This document shows positions 1 to 7,201 of a stretch of DNA of 8,255 bases, in pieces (the stretch's first letter is position 1; each line of letters starts with the position of its first letter). The stretch is from NCBI GenBank assembly GCA_004322375.1, contig SCUC01000304.1, positions 1 through 8,255 of the forward strand. The letters are read 5' to 3'. A model generated the notes under the pieces. It saw only the letters and a program-made list of their open reading frames with translations, was not told where the DNA came from and did no database searches. Position numbers and translations under genes: made by a program. This DNA is from Bacteroidota bacterium. GTDB taxonomy: Bacteria > Bacteroidota > Ignavibacteria > UBA10030 > SZUA-254.

Positions 1-2
1 CC

Positions 3-3000
3 GTGGGGACGATTTGGCGAATCGTCCTACATTGTTTTTTCTTGTTTTCAATCTTGCCTGCGTTTTCTCAATCGGTTGATTCTGCCAATGCCATTGTTTT
101 TCATCAAGTAAAATTTTCTGTTGCCAATCTGGATACTTCCTTTCAGCTTCCGCATCAGTTTATCGTGCGAAATTCGGATACGGTGTGGGTAGATACTGTA
201 CGGCTTATCAGAAATACTGATTATACGTTGGATGAACGGTGGGGAAGGGTGAGGTTGAATTATGCGGGAATTAAGAATCCTCGAGGGGAGGAGATTCTTC
301 GCTCCGCTCAGAATGACTCCGTTGTGCGGAATGACACTCTAAATAAGAATGACTCCATTGCTCACATAGTAGAAATACATTACAAGGCATTGCCTTTTAT
401 CTTCGAGGAAAAGTATCAGCATCAACAATTGATTTATGAAAGGGATACTTCTAAAGGAATCGAAAAAAGAGTAGCAAAGCAGGTAACGCCGTTTTCATTT
501 GACGATGTTTTTACGTCATCAAATCTTCAAAAGAGTGGAAGCCTTGTTAGGGGATTAACGATAGGAACAAACAGGGATTTAACACTGAATTCAGGTTTCA
601 GGATGCAACTTTCAGGTAACCTGACGGACGATATAGAAGTAATCGCTGCTCTGACAGATGAAAATAGTCCAATTCAGCCGGAGGGGACAACGCAAACGCT
701 GCAAGAAATAGATAAAGTCTTTATCGAATTGAGAAGCAGAGATGTGAGCGCTACGCTCGGCGATTTTAATCTTAACGTTCAACAGGGTGAATTTGGTAAC
801 TTCACGCGAAAACTGCAGGGAGCGAAACTGGATGCAGTTTACCGAACTGGCTTTTCTCATGGGGATATTCTTGCGGCGGGAGCTACTACAAGAGGTAAGT
901 ATGCTTCTCAATCATTTATAGGAATTGATGGTGTACAAGGTCCGTACCGGCTACTCGGGAAAAACGGGGAACGTGATATTATCGTAATAGCAGGAACTGA
1001 ACGTGTTTATATTAATGGCGAACGTGTAGTTCGTGGCGAAACAAATGATTATGTAATAGAATATGGAACAGGGGAGATAACATTCACGGCAAGAACGTTA
1101 ATATCTTCAGCTTCGCGAGTAACTGTAGATTATGAGTATAGTGATAGGCAATATAACCGGACATTATTGAGCGCCAAAGCCGGAACGCAATTTCTGAAGG
1201 ACAAATATTCACTAAATTTTTCTTTTGCAAAGGAGAGTGATGATTATGAATCACCTGTTGATTTGCAATTAAGTGAACAAGACAAGGCTATACTAGCAGG
1301 AGCAGGCGGAAACAGGTTAGGCGCATATCGTTCAGGGGTAGATTCAGTGGGAGCAGGAAAAGGAAATTACCAACGGATTGATACCACTGTTTTCTCACCT
1401 TCCACTGAAACAATGATACCATATACCATTTATCGGTTCAACCCGCTTGACACGCTGAATTCATTGTATCTTGTTCATTTCAGCTATGTGGGCAATGGAA
1501 TAGGTGATTATAGTAAAATATCTGTGGGCAATTACTCATTTGCCGGCATCGGTAATGGCAGCTATTTGCCGATAAGGTTGTTACCGTTGCCGGAAGAACA
1601 AACTATTTCCGATGTTTTGTTAGGAGCTAAACCGTTAGATTGGGTTACCTTATCAGGCGAGTTTGCTCACTCAGAGTTTGACAGGAATAGATTTTCAATT
1701 CTTGATGATAGTGTAACAGGAGGGAATGCTTATAAACTTTCAATTCAATTCGAACCAAAAGATATAACGTTGGGAAATACCAACATAGGCTTACTCAAAC
1801 TTAATTTGAATGAACGCTATATCACTAAGCATTTCAATGGATTAGATAGAATAAATGATGTTGAGTTTACGCGGAAATGGTCATCTGAAAACACGGCAGG
1901 CAATGAGGAGTTACGCGAAGCCAAGGTCAAATATGATCCTGTCAATCATATTTCTTTAGGAGGCGAATATGGAACATTGGATAAATCGCAATTTAATTCT
2001 AAAAGGTTTCTAGCATCAATTAACTTATCTCCCGCAGCATTGCCCATGATGAATTATACTTTAGAAGAAATCCGTAGTAAGGATTATGTTAAATCGCAAA
2101 ATGGGTATTGGTTACGTCAGATGGGGAGAGCTAGCTATCAAGTAAGTGAAAATGTTGTCACTGCGTTCAGAATTGAGAACGAAAATCGCCAACTTAAAGC
2201 TCTTGCCCTCGATTCGTTACAATTTGGGAGTTACCGTTTCACTGATTTTGGACCAAGCGTAGGATTGAGCAATATCGGGCTATTAAATTTTAATGCAGAA
2301 TGGGGCTGGAGATTGTTTGATTCGTTAAGAGCGAATCAGCCCATTCCAACAATAAAAACATTCACGCAGCATTACATGGCAGAATTAACAGAATGGAATG
2401 ATTTTTCATCAAAAATGCAAGTTACAATTCAGGATATTAAGAGAATAAATACGGAATTGAGTGGAAACCAGTTAGATAATTCTCTGCTGCTCCGTTGGCA
2501 ATCAAGATATAATCCTTTAGAGAGGGGGATTGAATCCGACTGGTTTTATGAAGCGGCTTCAGAGCGAACAGCGAAAATGGAACGCATATTTCAGCAGGTA
2601 CCAAAAGGAACAGGTAATTATGTTTATGCCGGCGATTTGAACGGAAATAGGATTGTAGATGAATCTGATTTTCAACCTACCCGGTTTGACGGTGAATATA
2701 TTGCACTGTACTTTCCTACTGAAGAGTACATCCCGGCTATCAATTTGAAAACGAGCGGGAGGTTAAGATTGAATGGATTTCATTTGTTTGATGGAAATAA
2801 CTCATGGACATCGAAGCTGTTTTCAGCGTTATCAACAGAAACGTATGTTCGTATTGAGGAAAAAAGCACTGAAACAGAAAAGAGTGCCATTTATTTTCTT
2901 CATTTCAACAAATTTCTTAATAATTTAACAACACTGGCGGGAAGCCAACTCATGACACAGGATATATATGTGTTGGAAAACAATCAGAATTTAAATATAC

Positions 3001-3575
3001 GCTTCCGATATAGTCAACGACGTGGATTGACAAAATATGCTACACAAGACGAATTGACATACGCCCGTGAGCGCTCTGTACGAATCCGATGGTCATTTCT
3101 AAAAGAAATATCAAACCAAATAGACTATTCCATAAAAGATGATAATTTACTCGCTAACCAATTAAGGTACCGGAAGCGCAGCATTATATTAGAAGCGCTA
3201 AGTTATGATTTATCATATCGTCCACGTCAGGAATTAGAGCTTGGTTTTAAGTTCAGTGTCGGCTCAGGGATTAATTATGGTCAAGATAAAGCTGAACTAA
3301 ACGACCAGTCAATTCGTGCCGTATATTCATTTAAGGGAGCGGGGCAAGCCCGTGTTGAACTTGTTAGGGAGGAGGCAATAGTAACAAATATCACAGGCAT
3401 CTTGCCGTTTGAATTGACTTCAGGAAGAGTTGCAGGGAAAACATGGATTGCGCGGCTTCAAAGTGATTACCGTCTCACTCAATTTCTTCAAGCTACTGTA
3501 AGCTACGAGGGAAGAATAGAAGGTGGTAGAGAGGCAGTTCATACCGGGCGGGCAGAAGTGAAAGCGTTTTTTTAA
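3..3575 (+). CDS. Large outer-membrane beta-barrel protein of unknown function, SprA-like N-terminal module (5' end may be cut)
   Basis: Function is not known; I recognise a conserved FCB-group outer-membrane family, not a characterised gene. The first ~22 residues form a signal peptide (hydrophobic run, then LPAFSQ), so the product is exported. Residues ~162-400 are the most family-like part: TPFSFDDVF (162), SGSLVRGLTIGTNRD (178), DENSPIQPEGTTQ (219), LQEIDKVFIEL, GDFNL (253), then QGPYRLLG and ERVYINGERV. These blocks resemble the start of SprA-like Bacteroidota proteins (from memory, not a search). The rest is long alternating amphipathic strands typical of a barrel. The protein ends in ...VKAFF, the terminal aromatic recognised by the BAM machinery. 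Residues 878-889 form a calcium-loop-like motif, followed by YIALYFPTEEYI. Residues ~94-118 are repeat-derived (see the repeat feature). The GTG at base 3 is only the first possible start in the window. The signal peptide begins right after it, so the true start is there or slightly upstream. No terminator is evident downstream. Confidence 0.8.
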   Translation: MGTIWRIVLHCFFLFSILPAFSQSVDSANAIVFHQVKFSVANLDTSFQLPHQFIVRNSDTVWVDTVRLIRNTDYTLDERWGRVRLNYAGIKNPRGEEILRSAQNDSVVRNDTLNKNDSIAHIVEIHYKALPFIFEEKYQHQQLIYERDTSKGIEKRVAKQVTPFSFDDVFTSSNLQKSGSLVRGLTIGTNRDLTLNSGFRMQLSGNLTDDIEVIAALTDENSPIQPEGTTQTLQEIDKVFIELRSRDVSATLGDFNLNVQQGEFGNFTRKLQGAKLDAVYRTGFSHGDILAAGATTRGKYASQSFIGIDGVQGPYRLLGKNGERDIIVIAGTERVYINGERVVRGETNDYVIEYGTGEITFTARTLISSASRVTVDYEYSDRQYNRTLLSAKAGTQFLKDKYSLNFSFAKESDDYESPVDLQLSEQDKAILAGAGGNRLGAYRSGVDSVGAGKGNYQRIDTTVFSPSTETMIPYTIYRFNPLDTLNSLYLVHFSYVGNGIGDYSKISVGNYSFAGIGNGSYLPIRLLPLPEEQTISDVLLGAKPLDWVTLSGEFAHSEFDRNRFSILDDSVTGGNAYKLSIQFEPKDITLGNTNIGLLKLNLNERYITKHFNGLDRINDVEFTRKWSSENTAGNEELREAKVKYDPVNHISLGGEYGTLDKSQFNSKRFLASINLSPAALPMMNYTLEEIRSKDYVKSQNGYWLRQMGRASYQVSENVVTAFRIENENRQLKALALDSLQFGSYRFTDFGPSVGLSNIGLLNFNAEWGWRLFDSLRANQPIPTIKTFTQHYMAELTEWNDFSSKMQVTIQDIKRINTELSGNQLDNSLLLRWQSRYNPLERGIESDWFYEAASERTAKMERIFQQVPKGTGNYVYAGDLNGNRIVDESDFQPTRFDGEYIALYFPTEEYIPAINLKTSGRLRLNGFHLFDGNNSWTSKLFSALSTETYVRIEEKSTETEKSAIYFLHFNKFLNNLTTLAGSQLMTQDIYVLENNQNLNIRFRYSQRRGLTKYATQDELTYARERSVRIRWSFLKEISNQIDYSIKDDNLLANQLRYRKRSIILEALSYDLSYRPRQELELGFKFSVGSGINYGQDKAELNDQSIRAVYSFKGAGQARVELVREEAIVTNITGILPFELTSGRVAGKTWIARLQSDYRLTQFLQATVSYEGRIEGGREAVHTGRAEVKAFF
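291..356 (+). repeat. Dispersed-repeat-like segment embedded in the outer-membrane protein gene
   Basis: The bases from 291 read GAGATTCTTCGCTCCGCTCA and continue GAATGACTCC. This resembles a short repeat (often read as LRSAQND in translated sequence) that I recall as scattered through many bacterial genomes, usually between genes. It contains the small inverted repeat ATTCT (294-298) / AGAAT (310-314). Two degenerate tails follow, CGGAATGAC and AGAATGACTCC, so GAATGAC occurs three times within about 45 bases. It is in frame and adds residues ~97-118 (ILRSAQNDS, then VRNDT and NKNDS) without disturbing the ORF. It sits between the strand block RVRLNYAG and IVEIHYKALPF, probably a surface loop or linker. 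Assignment to a known dispersed repeat rests on memory, not on other copies in this window. Confidence 0.45.
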
Positions 3576-3795
3576 CCTAAGGCTACATAGAAAAATTTTC
3601 CATAAAGTTATGAAAGTAATTCATCTATGAAGTCAAGAAAAATATTTTCAAGATAAGGATTTAGCTCTTGTTTTTGTAGTAGATTCTCGTTATACTTACC
3701 CCCGTCAGTTGGGTGTGTGGCTCAATTAGGGATTTGTTTTCTCGCCAAAAATTAATTCAAAAAGTTTCAATCTCAGAAAAACGGGGCATTCATTG

Positions 3796-3840
3796 TTAAC
3801 CCAAGTTAATGTCTAAAAGAGTGTTACACAGCAAAGTGTA
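3796..3840. promoter_or_regulatory. Two short inverted repeats upstream of the alkyltransferase gene (candidate operator region)
   Basis: TTAAC (3796-3800) pairs with GTTAA (3805-3809) across CCAA. TACAC (3825-3829) pairs with GTGTA (3836-3840) across AGCAAA. Both lie within 60 bases of ATG 3852, where a promoter and operator would be expected. Stems are only 5 bp, so chance is a serious alternative. No good -35/-10 pair is visible; the best, TTGTTA (3793) with TAAAAG (3814), has a short 15-base spacer. Confidence 0.2.
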
Positions 3841-3851
3841 TAGAGGGTGTT

Positions 3852-4472
3852 ATGGTTTATACTGATCTCGCCATAGCCGAGATAACTCCACTTACTTCGT
3901 TGATACGAAAAAAGATGAAGTCGGATGACCGTCATAAAGAAATCACATTAAGCAGCAAAGCGGTTACTAAAGTTTATTGTACATCGTTCGAGTCACGCAT
4001 CGGGAAAATTTATGTAGCATCCACCGATGAAGGCGTTTGCAAAATCAGCGTTCCACGAGAAAGCCGGAAAGATTTTATCGGATGGATTGAACAACATTTT
4101 GATTTAGAAACAGTTGTTGACAACCGCTCCCGTAATAAAGATGTCATAGACCAGTTGAACCGTTATTTTAACGGCAAGCTCGCGAAGTTTAATCTCGGCA
4201 TAGACCTGATGGGGACTCCGTTTCAAATTCGTGTTTGGAAAGAGCTCTTGAAGGTTGAATATGGGACAACAATCACCTATAAGCAATTAGCAAAGCGGGT
4301 AAAAACTCCGCAGGCGTTTCAAGCAGTTGGCAGGGCAAATGCATCGAACCCGCTTCCTGTGATTATTCCTTGCCACCGTGTGCTTGGTTCAAATGGCTCC
4401 CTGGTCGGGTACGGAGCAGGGATTAAAACAAAAGAATTTTTGCTTCGCTTAGAGGGAGCGATAATGCTGTAA
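3852..4472 (+). CDS. ogt: Methylated-DNA--protein-cysteine S-methyltransferase (O6-alkylguanine-DNA alkyltransferase, Ogt/MGMT type)
   Basis: Repairs O6-alkylguanine (and O4-alkylthymine) in DNA by transferring the alkyl group irreversibly to its own cysteine; it acts in the cytoplasm as a suicide protein. The N-terminal alkyltransferase fold spans ~40-110 (YCTSFESRIGKIYVAS onward). The C-terminal catalytic domain starts near GTPFQIRVWKELL. It contains GTTITYKQLA, the helix AFQAVGRANASNP, the active site PCHRV with Cys174, and the closing GSLVGYGAGIKTKEFLLRLEG. At 206 residues it is slightly long for Ogt, owing to ~21 extra N-terminal residues. ATG 3852 has GAGGG 4 bases upstream and is preferred; ATG 3915 (Met22) would give a more typical N-terminus and cannot be excluded. 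The position usually held by the DNA-intercalating Arg of the second helix (RAVG in E. coli Ogt and human MGMT) is Gln157 here. The gene is bounded by a 276-base gap and a strong terminator, so it is probably monocistronic. Confidence 0.93.
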   Translation: MVYTDLAIAEITPLTSLIRKKMKSDDRHKEITLSSKAVTKVYCTSFESRIGKIYVASTDEGVCKISVPRESRKDFIGWIEQHFDLETVVDNRSRNKDVIDQLNRYFNGKLAKFNLGIDLMGTPFQIRVWKELLKVEYGTTITYKQLAKRVKTPQAFQAVGRANASNPLPVIIPCHRVLGSNGSLVGYGAGIKTKEFLLRLEGAIML

Positions 4473-4508
4473 GATGAAAAAAAAATTATTCATTGAGATG
4501 TAGAACAT

Positions 4509-4541
4509 AAGTCCGTGGATACACACGGACTTTTTTCTTTT
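4509..4541 (+). terminator. Rho-independent terminator after the alkyltransferase gene
   Basis: AAGTCCGTG (4509-4517) and CACGGACTT (4524-4532) form a perfect 9-bp stem around the 6-base loop GATACA. The stem runs into TTTTTT (4531-4536) and then C plus further T's. It begins 37 bases past the stop codon of the alkyltransferase gene and 82 bases before the helicase start, so it separates the two transcription units. This is the clearest regulatory element in the window. Confidence 0.88.
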
Positions 4542-4568
4542 TGATATTCCCTCCATTTTCCCTATCAT
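4541..4568 (+). promoter_or_regulatory. Candidate sigma-70-like promoter for the helicase gene
   Basis: TTGATA (4541-4546) and TATCAT (4563-4568) are separated by 16 bases; each hexamer differs from the E. coli consensus at one position. The pair lies directly after the terminator and ends 22 bases before the helicase ATG, so the leader would be very short. FCB-group housekeeping promoters often follow a different consensus, so support is positional as much as sequence-based. Confidence 0.35.
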
Positions 4569-4590
4569 TGCATTGTAGAAAAATATTGTA

Positions 4591-6813
4591 ATGACATTTC
4601 TTAACGAATTAAATCCAGCGCAGCGAGAAGCTGCAAAAGCATTAGAGGGTCCTGTTCTTATTGTGGCAGGAGCCGGGAGCGGGAAAACCCGCGTTCTTAC
4701 ATATCGTATCGCGCATTTATTATCTATCGGCGTGCCGGCATATAACATTCTTGCGCTAACGTTTACAAACAAAGCGGCAAACGAGATGAAGGAGCGGATT
4801 AAAAAGTTAGTTGGCGAGAAGAGCGGGTCTCTTTGGATGGGGACGTTTCATTCTATCTTCGCGCGAATGTTGAGAGTTGAATGTGAGCGTCTCGGATACA
4901 CAAGAAATTTTACCATTTATGATGATGATGATAGCGTTAGTCTGATTAAACGAATCATGAACTCGCTGGGTATCAATGTCCAACAATTCAATCCGAATGC
5001 AGTTCAATCGAAAATTTCAGCCGCGAAGAACCAGATGGTGACGCCCGATGAATTTGGAAGACGGGCATCCTCATTGTTTGAAGAGAAAACGACGATTCTT
5101 TTTAAGGAATATCAGCAACAGCTATTGCAGAACAACGCAATGGATTTCGATGATTTACTTTTAAAACCGATTACGTTGTTCAAGCAAAATCAAGAGACGC
5201 TAGTAAAATATCAGAAACGATTTCGCTTCATTCTCGTTGATGAATATCAGGATACCAATCATGTTCAATATGTTCTCCTCAAGACATTAGCAAGCAGCCA
5301 TAAAAACATTTGTGTTGTGGGGGATGACGCTCAGAGCATTTACGCTTTTCGGGGCGCGGATATAAGGAATATTCTAGATTTCGAGCGAGATTATCCGGAA
5401 GCAAAAATATTTTGTCTTGAGCAGAATTATCGCTCGACCAAGAATATCCTAGGGGCTGCAGACAGGCTAATAAAATTTAACCAAGGACAAATACACAAAA
5501 CACTTTGGACCGAGAACGAAGAAGGAGACCCGATTCATGTCATCGAATGTGTTGACGACAGGGAAGAAGGATCGCAGATTGTCAGTAGAATCACAAACGA
5601 TTGCATACGATTTAAGCTCGACCTCAAGCATTTCGCGGTATTATACCGTACTAACTTTCAATCTCGTTCGCTCGAAGAAGCGTTTAGGAAAAACAGCATT
5701 CCGTATGTCCTTGTCAGCGGAGTAGCTTTTTACCAACGGAAAGAAGTCAAAGATACTCTTGCCTACCTACGGTTGCTCGCCAACTCGCAAGATTCTGAAA
5801 GTCTTTTAAGAATTATTAACTATCCGGTTCGGGGCATAGGAGATGTGGCATTAGGTCATGTTAGAGAATTCGCAGTTCAGAACAATATCAGCCTGTTAGA
5901 AAGCGTACACCGCTCTCAGGAAAATCCACGGTTAGCTCCAAAAGCAAAACAGGGAGTAACGCAATTCTCAAATTTTATTAAAAAATATGCGCAGCTCAAA
6001 GAACAAATTTCTATGAGCGAGCTTGCCCGTACAATGATTGATGAAATTGGAATTCTTAAAATATTCAAAGACGAGGCGACGCAGGAATCTATGGGTAGAT
6101 GGGAGAACGTCCAGGAGCTTCTTTCTGCAATTTCAGAATATGCAGATGAGCATCCTGAAGCAAAGCTTGAAGATTTTCTTGAAGAAGTTGCCCTTGTAGC
6201 CGATGTTGACGAGTGGGATGATAAGCACAACGCCGTAACATTGATGACACTTCATAGCGCAAAAGGCTTAGAGTTCCCGGTGGTCTTTATTGCCGGGTTA
6301 GAGGAGGGCTTGCTTCCTTTCTACACATCCACGATAGAACAGGAAGAGCTTGAAGAAGAGCGCAGGTTACTTTATGTTGGCGCGACACGCGCGATGAGAA
6401 AATTGTATCTTTCCCATGCAAGAACGAGATATAGATTCGGAGAAATATCGTTTCAGTCGCCATCACAATTTCTTAGCGAGATTCGGGGAGAAGGAGTGGA
6501 AGAATATCATTCTTTTAAGCGATTCACGGAGCGAAAAAGAGAATATGGCGCATCTTTTACTCCACAGGTTTCGTACAGAAAAGAGAAACAACAAGTACCG
6601 GAATTTTATTCGGACGAGCAACCCGATTATGAACATATGTCGGATATAACAAAACGATTACGCGTTGGCGGCATTGTGGAGCATGAAACATTCGGACAGG
6701 GAAAAGTAGTTGGCATTTCGGGCAGCGGCGAGATGATGAAAGCATCGGTTTTGTTTGAAGCATACGGCACGAAACAGCTCATGGTGAAGTTTGCAAAGCT
6801 TAACATACTATAA
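4591..6813 (+). CDS. pcrA: ATP-dependent 3'-5' DNA helicase, PcrA/UvrD type (superfamily 1A)
   Basis: Unwinds duplex DNA using ATP. In relatives it removes nicked strands in excision repair, clears RecA filaments and resolves conflicts with RNA polymerase. All SF1A motifs are intact: Q motif LNPAQREA (7-14), Walker A AGAGSGKT (26-33, Lys32), Ia LALTFTNKAANEM (54-66), Walker B DEYQDTN from 217 (Asp217-Glu218), III VGDDAQSIYAFRGA (Gln248), IV QNYRST (278-283), V LMTLHSAKGLEF (551-562), VI RRLLYVGATRA (591-601, Arg600). The last ~50 residues (RVGGIVEHETFGQGKVVGIS from 691) match the Tudor-like C-terminal domain that contacts RNA polymerase in PcrA/UvrD. Length (740) is normal. The start is fixed by MTFLNELNPAQREA, the usual N-terminus. 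No Shine-Dalgarno is seen before ATG 4591, only the A/T-rich AGAAAAATATTGTA, which is common in this group. UvrD is an equally valid name; Rep is less likely given the C-terminal domain. Confidence 0.96.
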   Translation: MTFLNELNPAQREAAKALEGPVLIVAGAGSGKTRVLTYRIAHLLSIGVPAYNILALTFTNKAANEMKERIKKLVGEKSGSLWMGTFHSIFARMLRVECERLGYTRNFTIYDDDDSVSLIKRIMNSLGINVQQFNPNAVQSKISAAKNQMVTPDEFGRRASSLFEEKTTILFKEYQQQLLQNNAMDFDDLLLKPITLFKQNQETLVKYQKRFRFILVDEYQDTNHVQYVLLKTLASSHKNICVVGDDAQSIYAFRGADIRNILDFERDYPEAKIFCLEQNYRSTKNILGAADRLIKFNQGQIHKTLWTENEEGDPIHVIECVDDREEGSQIVSRITNDCIRFKLDLKHFAVLYRTNFQSRSLEEAFRKNSIPYVLVSGVAFYQRKEVKDTLAYLRLLANSQDSESLLRIINYPVRGIGDVALGHVREFAVQNNISLLESVHRSQENPRLAPKAKQGVTQFSNFIKKYAQLKEQISMSELARTMIDEIGILKIFKDEATQESMGRWENVQELLSAISEYADEHPEAKLEDFLEEVALVADVDEWDDKHNAVTLMTLHSAKGLEFPVVFIAGLEEGLLPFYTSTIEQEELEEERRLLYVGATRAMRKLYLSHARTRYRFGEISFQSPSQFLSEIRGEGVEEYHSFKRFTERKREYGASFTPQVSYRKEKQQVPEFYSDEQPDYEHMSDITKRLRVGGIVEHETFGQGKVVGISGSGEMMKASVLFEAYGTKQLMVKFAKLNIL

Positions 6814-6864
6814 TTGATGGGTTATTAAAATAAATTACAGAAGTAACCCTAACAATAGAGAAAT

Positions 6865-6893
6865 CGTAGTTGCGATTGGTTTAAGCAACTGTG
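6865..6893. repeat. Inverted repeat / hairpin
   Basis: AGTTGC (6868-6873) pairs with GCAACT (6885-6890). The stem extends outward through two G-U wobbles and a C-G pair to 6865/6893, giving 9 pairs around an 11-base loop. There is no T-run behind it, so it is not a typical terminator. It lies 52 bases after the helicase stop and could stabilise the mRNA 3' end. Confidence 0.3.
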
Positions 6894-6939
6894 TGAAAAC
6901 AATCCATGGTGTCATCAGAACGATGCGAAGATGAGTGAA

Positions 6940-6955
6940 TCCCGTTTTAACGGGA
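6940..6955. repeat. 16-base near-perfect palindrome TCCCGTT-TT-AACGGGA
   Basis: Two 7-base arms (6940-6946 and 6949-6955) flank a TT centre. The tiny loop makes an RNA hairpin awkward. A dimeric protein-binding site or a dispersed palindromic repeat fits better. No second copy of this sequence is in the window. Confidence 0.5.
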
Positions 6956-7056
6956 CTAAACTTCAAAATTGTACTAGATTGATTCTAGGATTCGCTGCTA
7001 ATGACATGTGTCTTTTTGTTTGCAGCAGAAAACTGAAAGTGCTTTTTCATTACTTT

Positions 7057-7139
7057 TACCCATCCCTATCCCTTCCCTACTTTGTAGGGAAGGGCAAAAC
7101 GAAACCCCGAAAACCCGATCCATATTGGCGGGATGGGTA
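7057..7139. repeat. Nested inverted-repeat element with an inner 11-bp hairpin and alternative 3' pairing
   Basis: The outer arms TACCCATCCC (7057-7066) and GGGATGGGTA (7130-7139) are perfect 10-base complements. Inside them, CCCTTCCCTAC (7070-7080) and GTAGGGAAGGG (7084-7094) form a perfect 11-bp stem with a TTT loop. The 3' outer arm can instead pair locally with ACCC-G-ATCC (7113-7121), giving 8 bp with one bulged G and a 9-base loop. The two states exclude each other. No T-run follows, so this is not an ordinary terminator. The arms suit a dispersed palindromic element or small MITE-like remnant, or a structured RNA. I see no transposase and no clear target-site duplication. Confidence 0.6.
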
Positions 7140-7185
7140 GAGATAAAGTGGATTGCTTTAGGTACTATGTCATCAACGTTAATAA

Positions 7186-7201
7186 CAATGGCGTGCCATT
7201 G
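7186..7201. repeat. 16-base near-perfect palindrome CAATGGC-GT-GCCATTG
   Basis: Arms of 7 bases (7186-7192 and 7195-7201) flank a GT centre. It has the same geometry as the palindrome at 6940-6955 but a different sequence. It lies ~125 bases upstream of the YihY-family start and could be an operator for that gene; no promoter was found to support this. Confidence 0.45.

Noticed and set aside
612..911. 99-codon open frame on the - strand inside the outer-membrane protein gene
   Set aside because: It lies wholly opposite the best-conserved part of a clear coding sequence, its translation shows no domain-like pattern, and no ribosome-binding site supports it.
3587..3660. AT-rich near-palindromes (such as GAAAAATTTTC and TTCAT-CT-ATGAA) as a terminator for the outer-membrane protein gene
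   Set aside because: Stems are short and AT-only or nearly so, with no GC core and no U-tract in the right place; expected by chance in AT-rich DNA.
4449..4772. 107-codon - strand frame over the terminator and the helicase start
   Set aside because: It reads through a terminator hairpin and opposite the Walker A region; the translation is low complexity at its end and family-less.
5916..6230. 104-codon - strand frame inside the helicase gene
   Set aside because: Serine-rich shadow of the helicase coding strand with no independent support.
3852..6813. Alkyltransferase plus helicase as a novel repair operon
   Set aside because: A strong intrinsic terminator separates them and a plausible promoter follows it; both are common housekeeping genes.
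6829..6849. GGGTTA/TAACCC pair as a terminator for the helicase gene
   Set aside because: Only 6 bp with a 9-base loop and no T-run after it.
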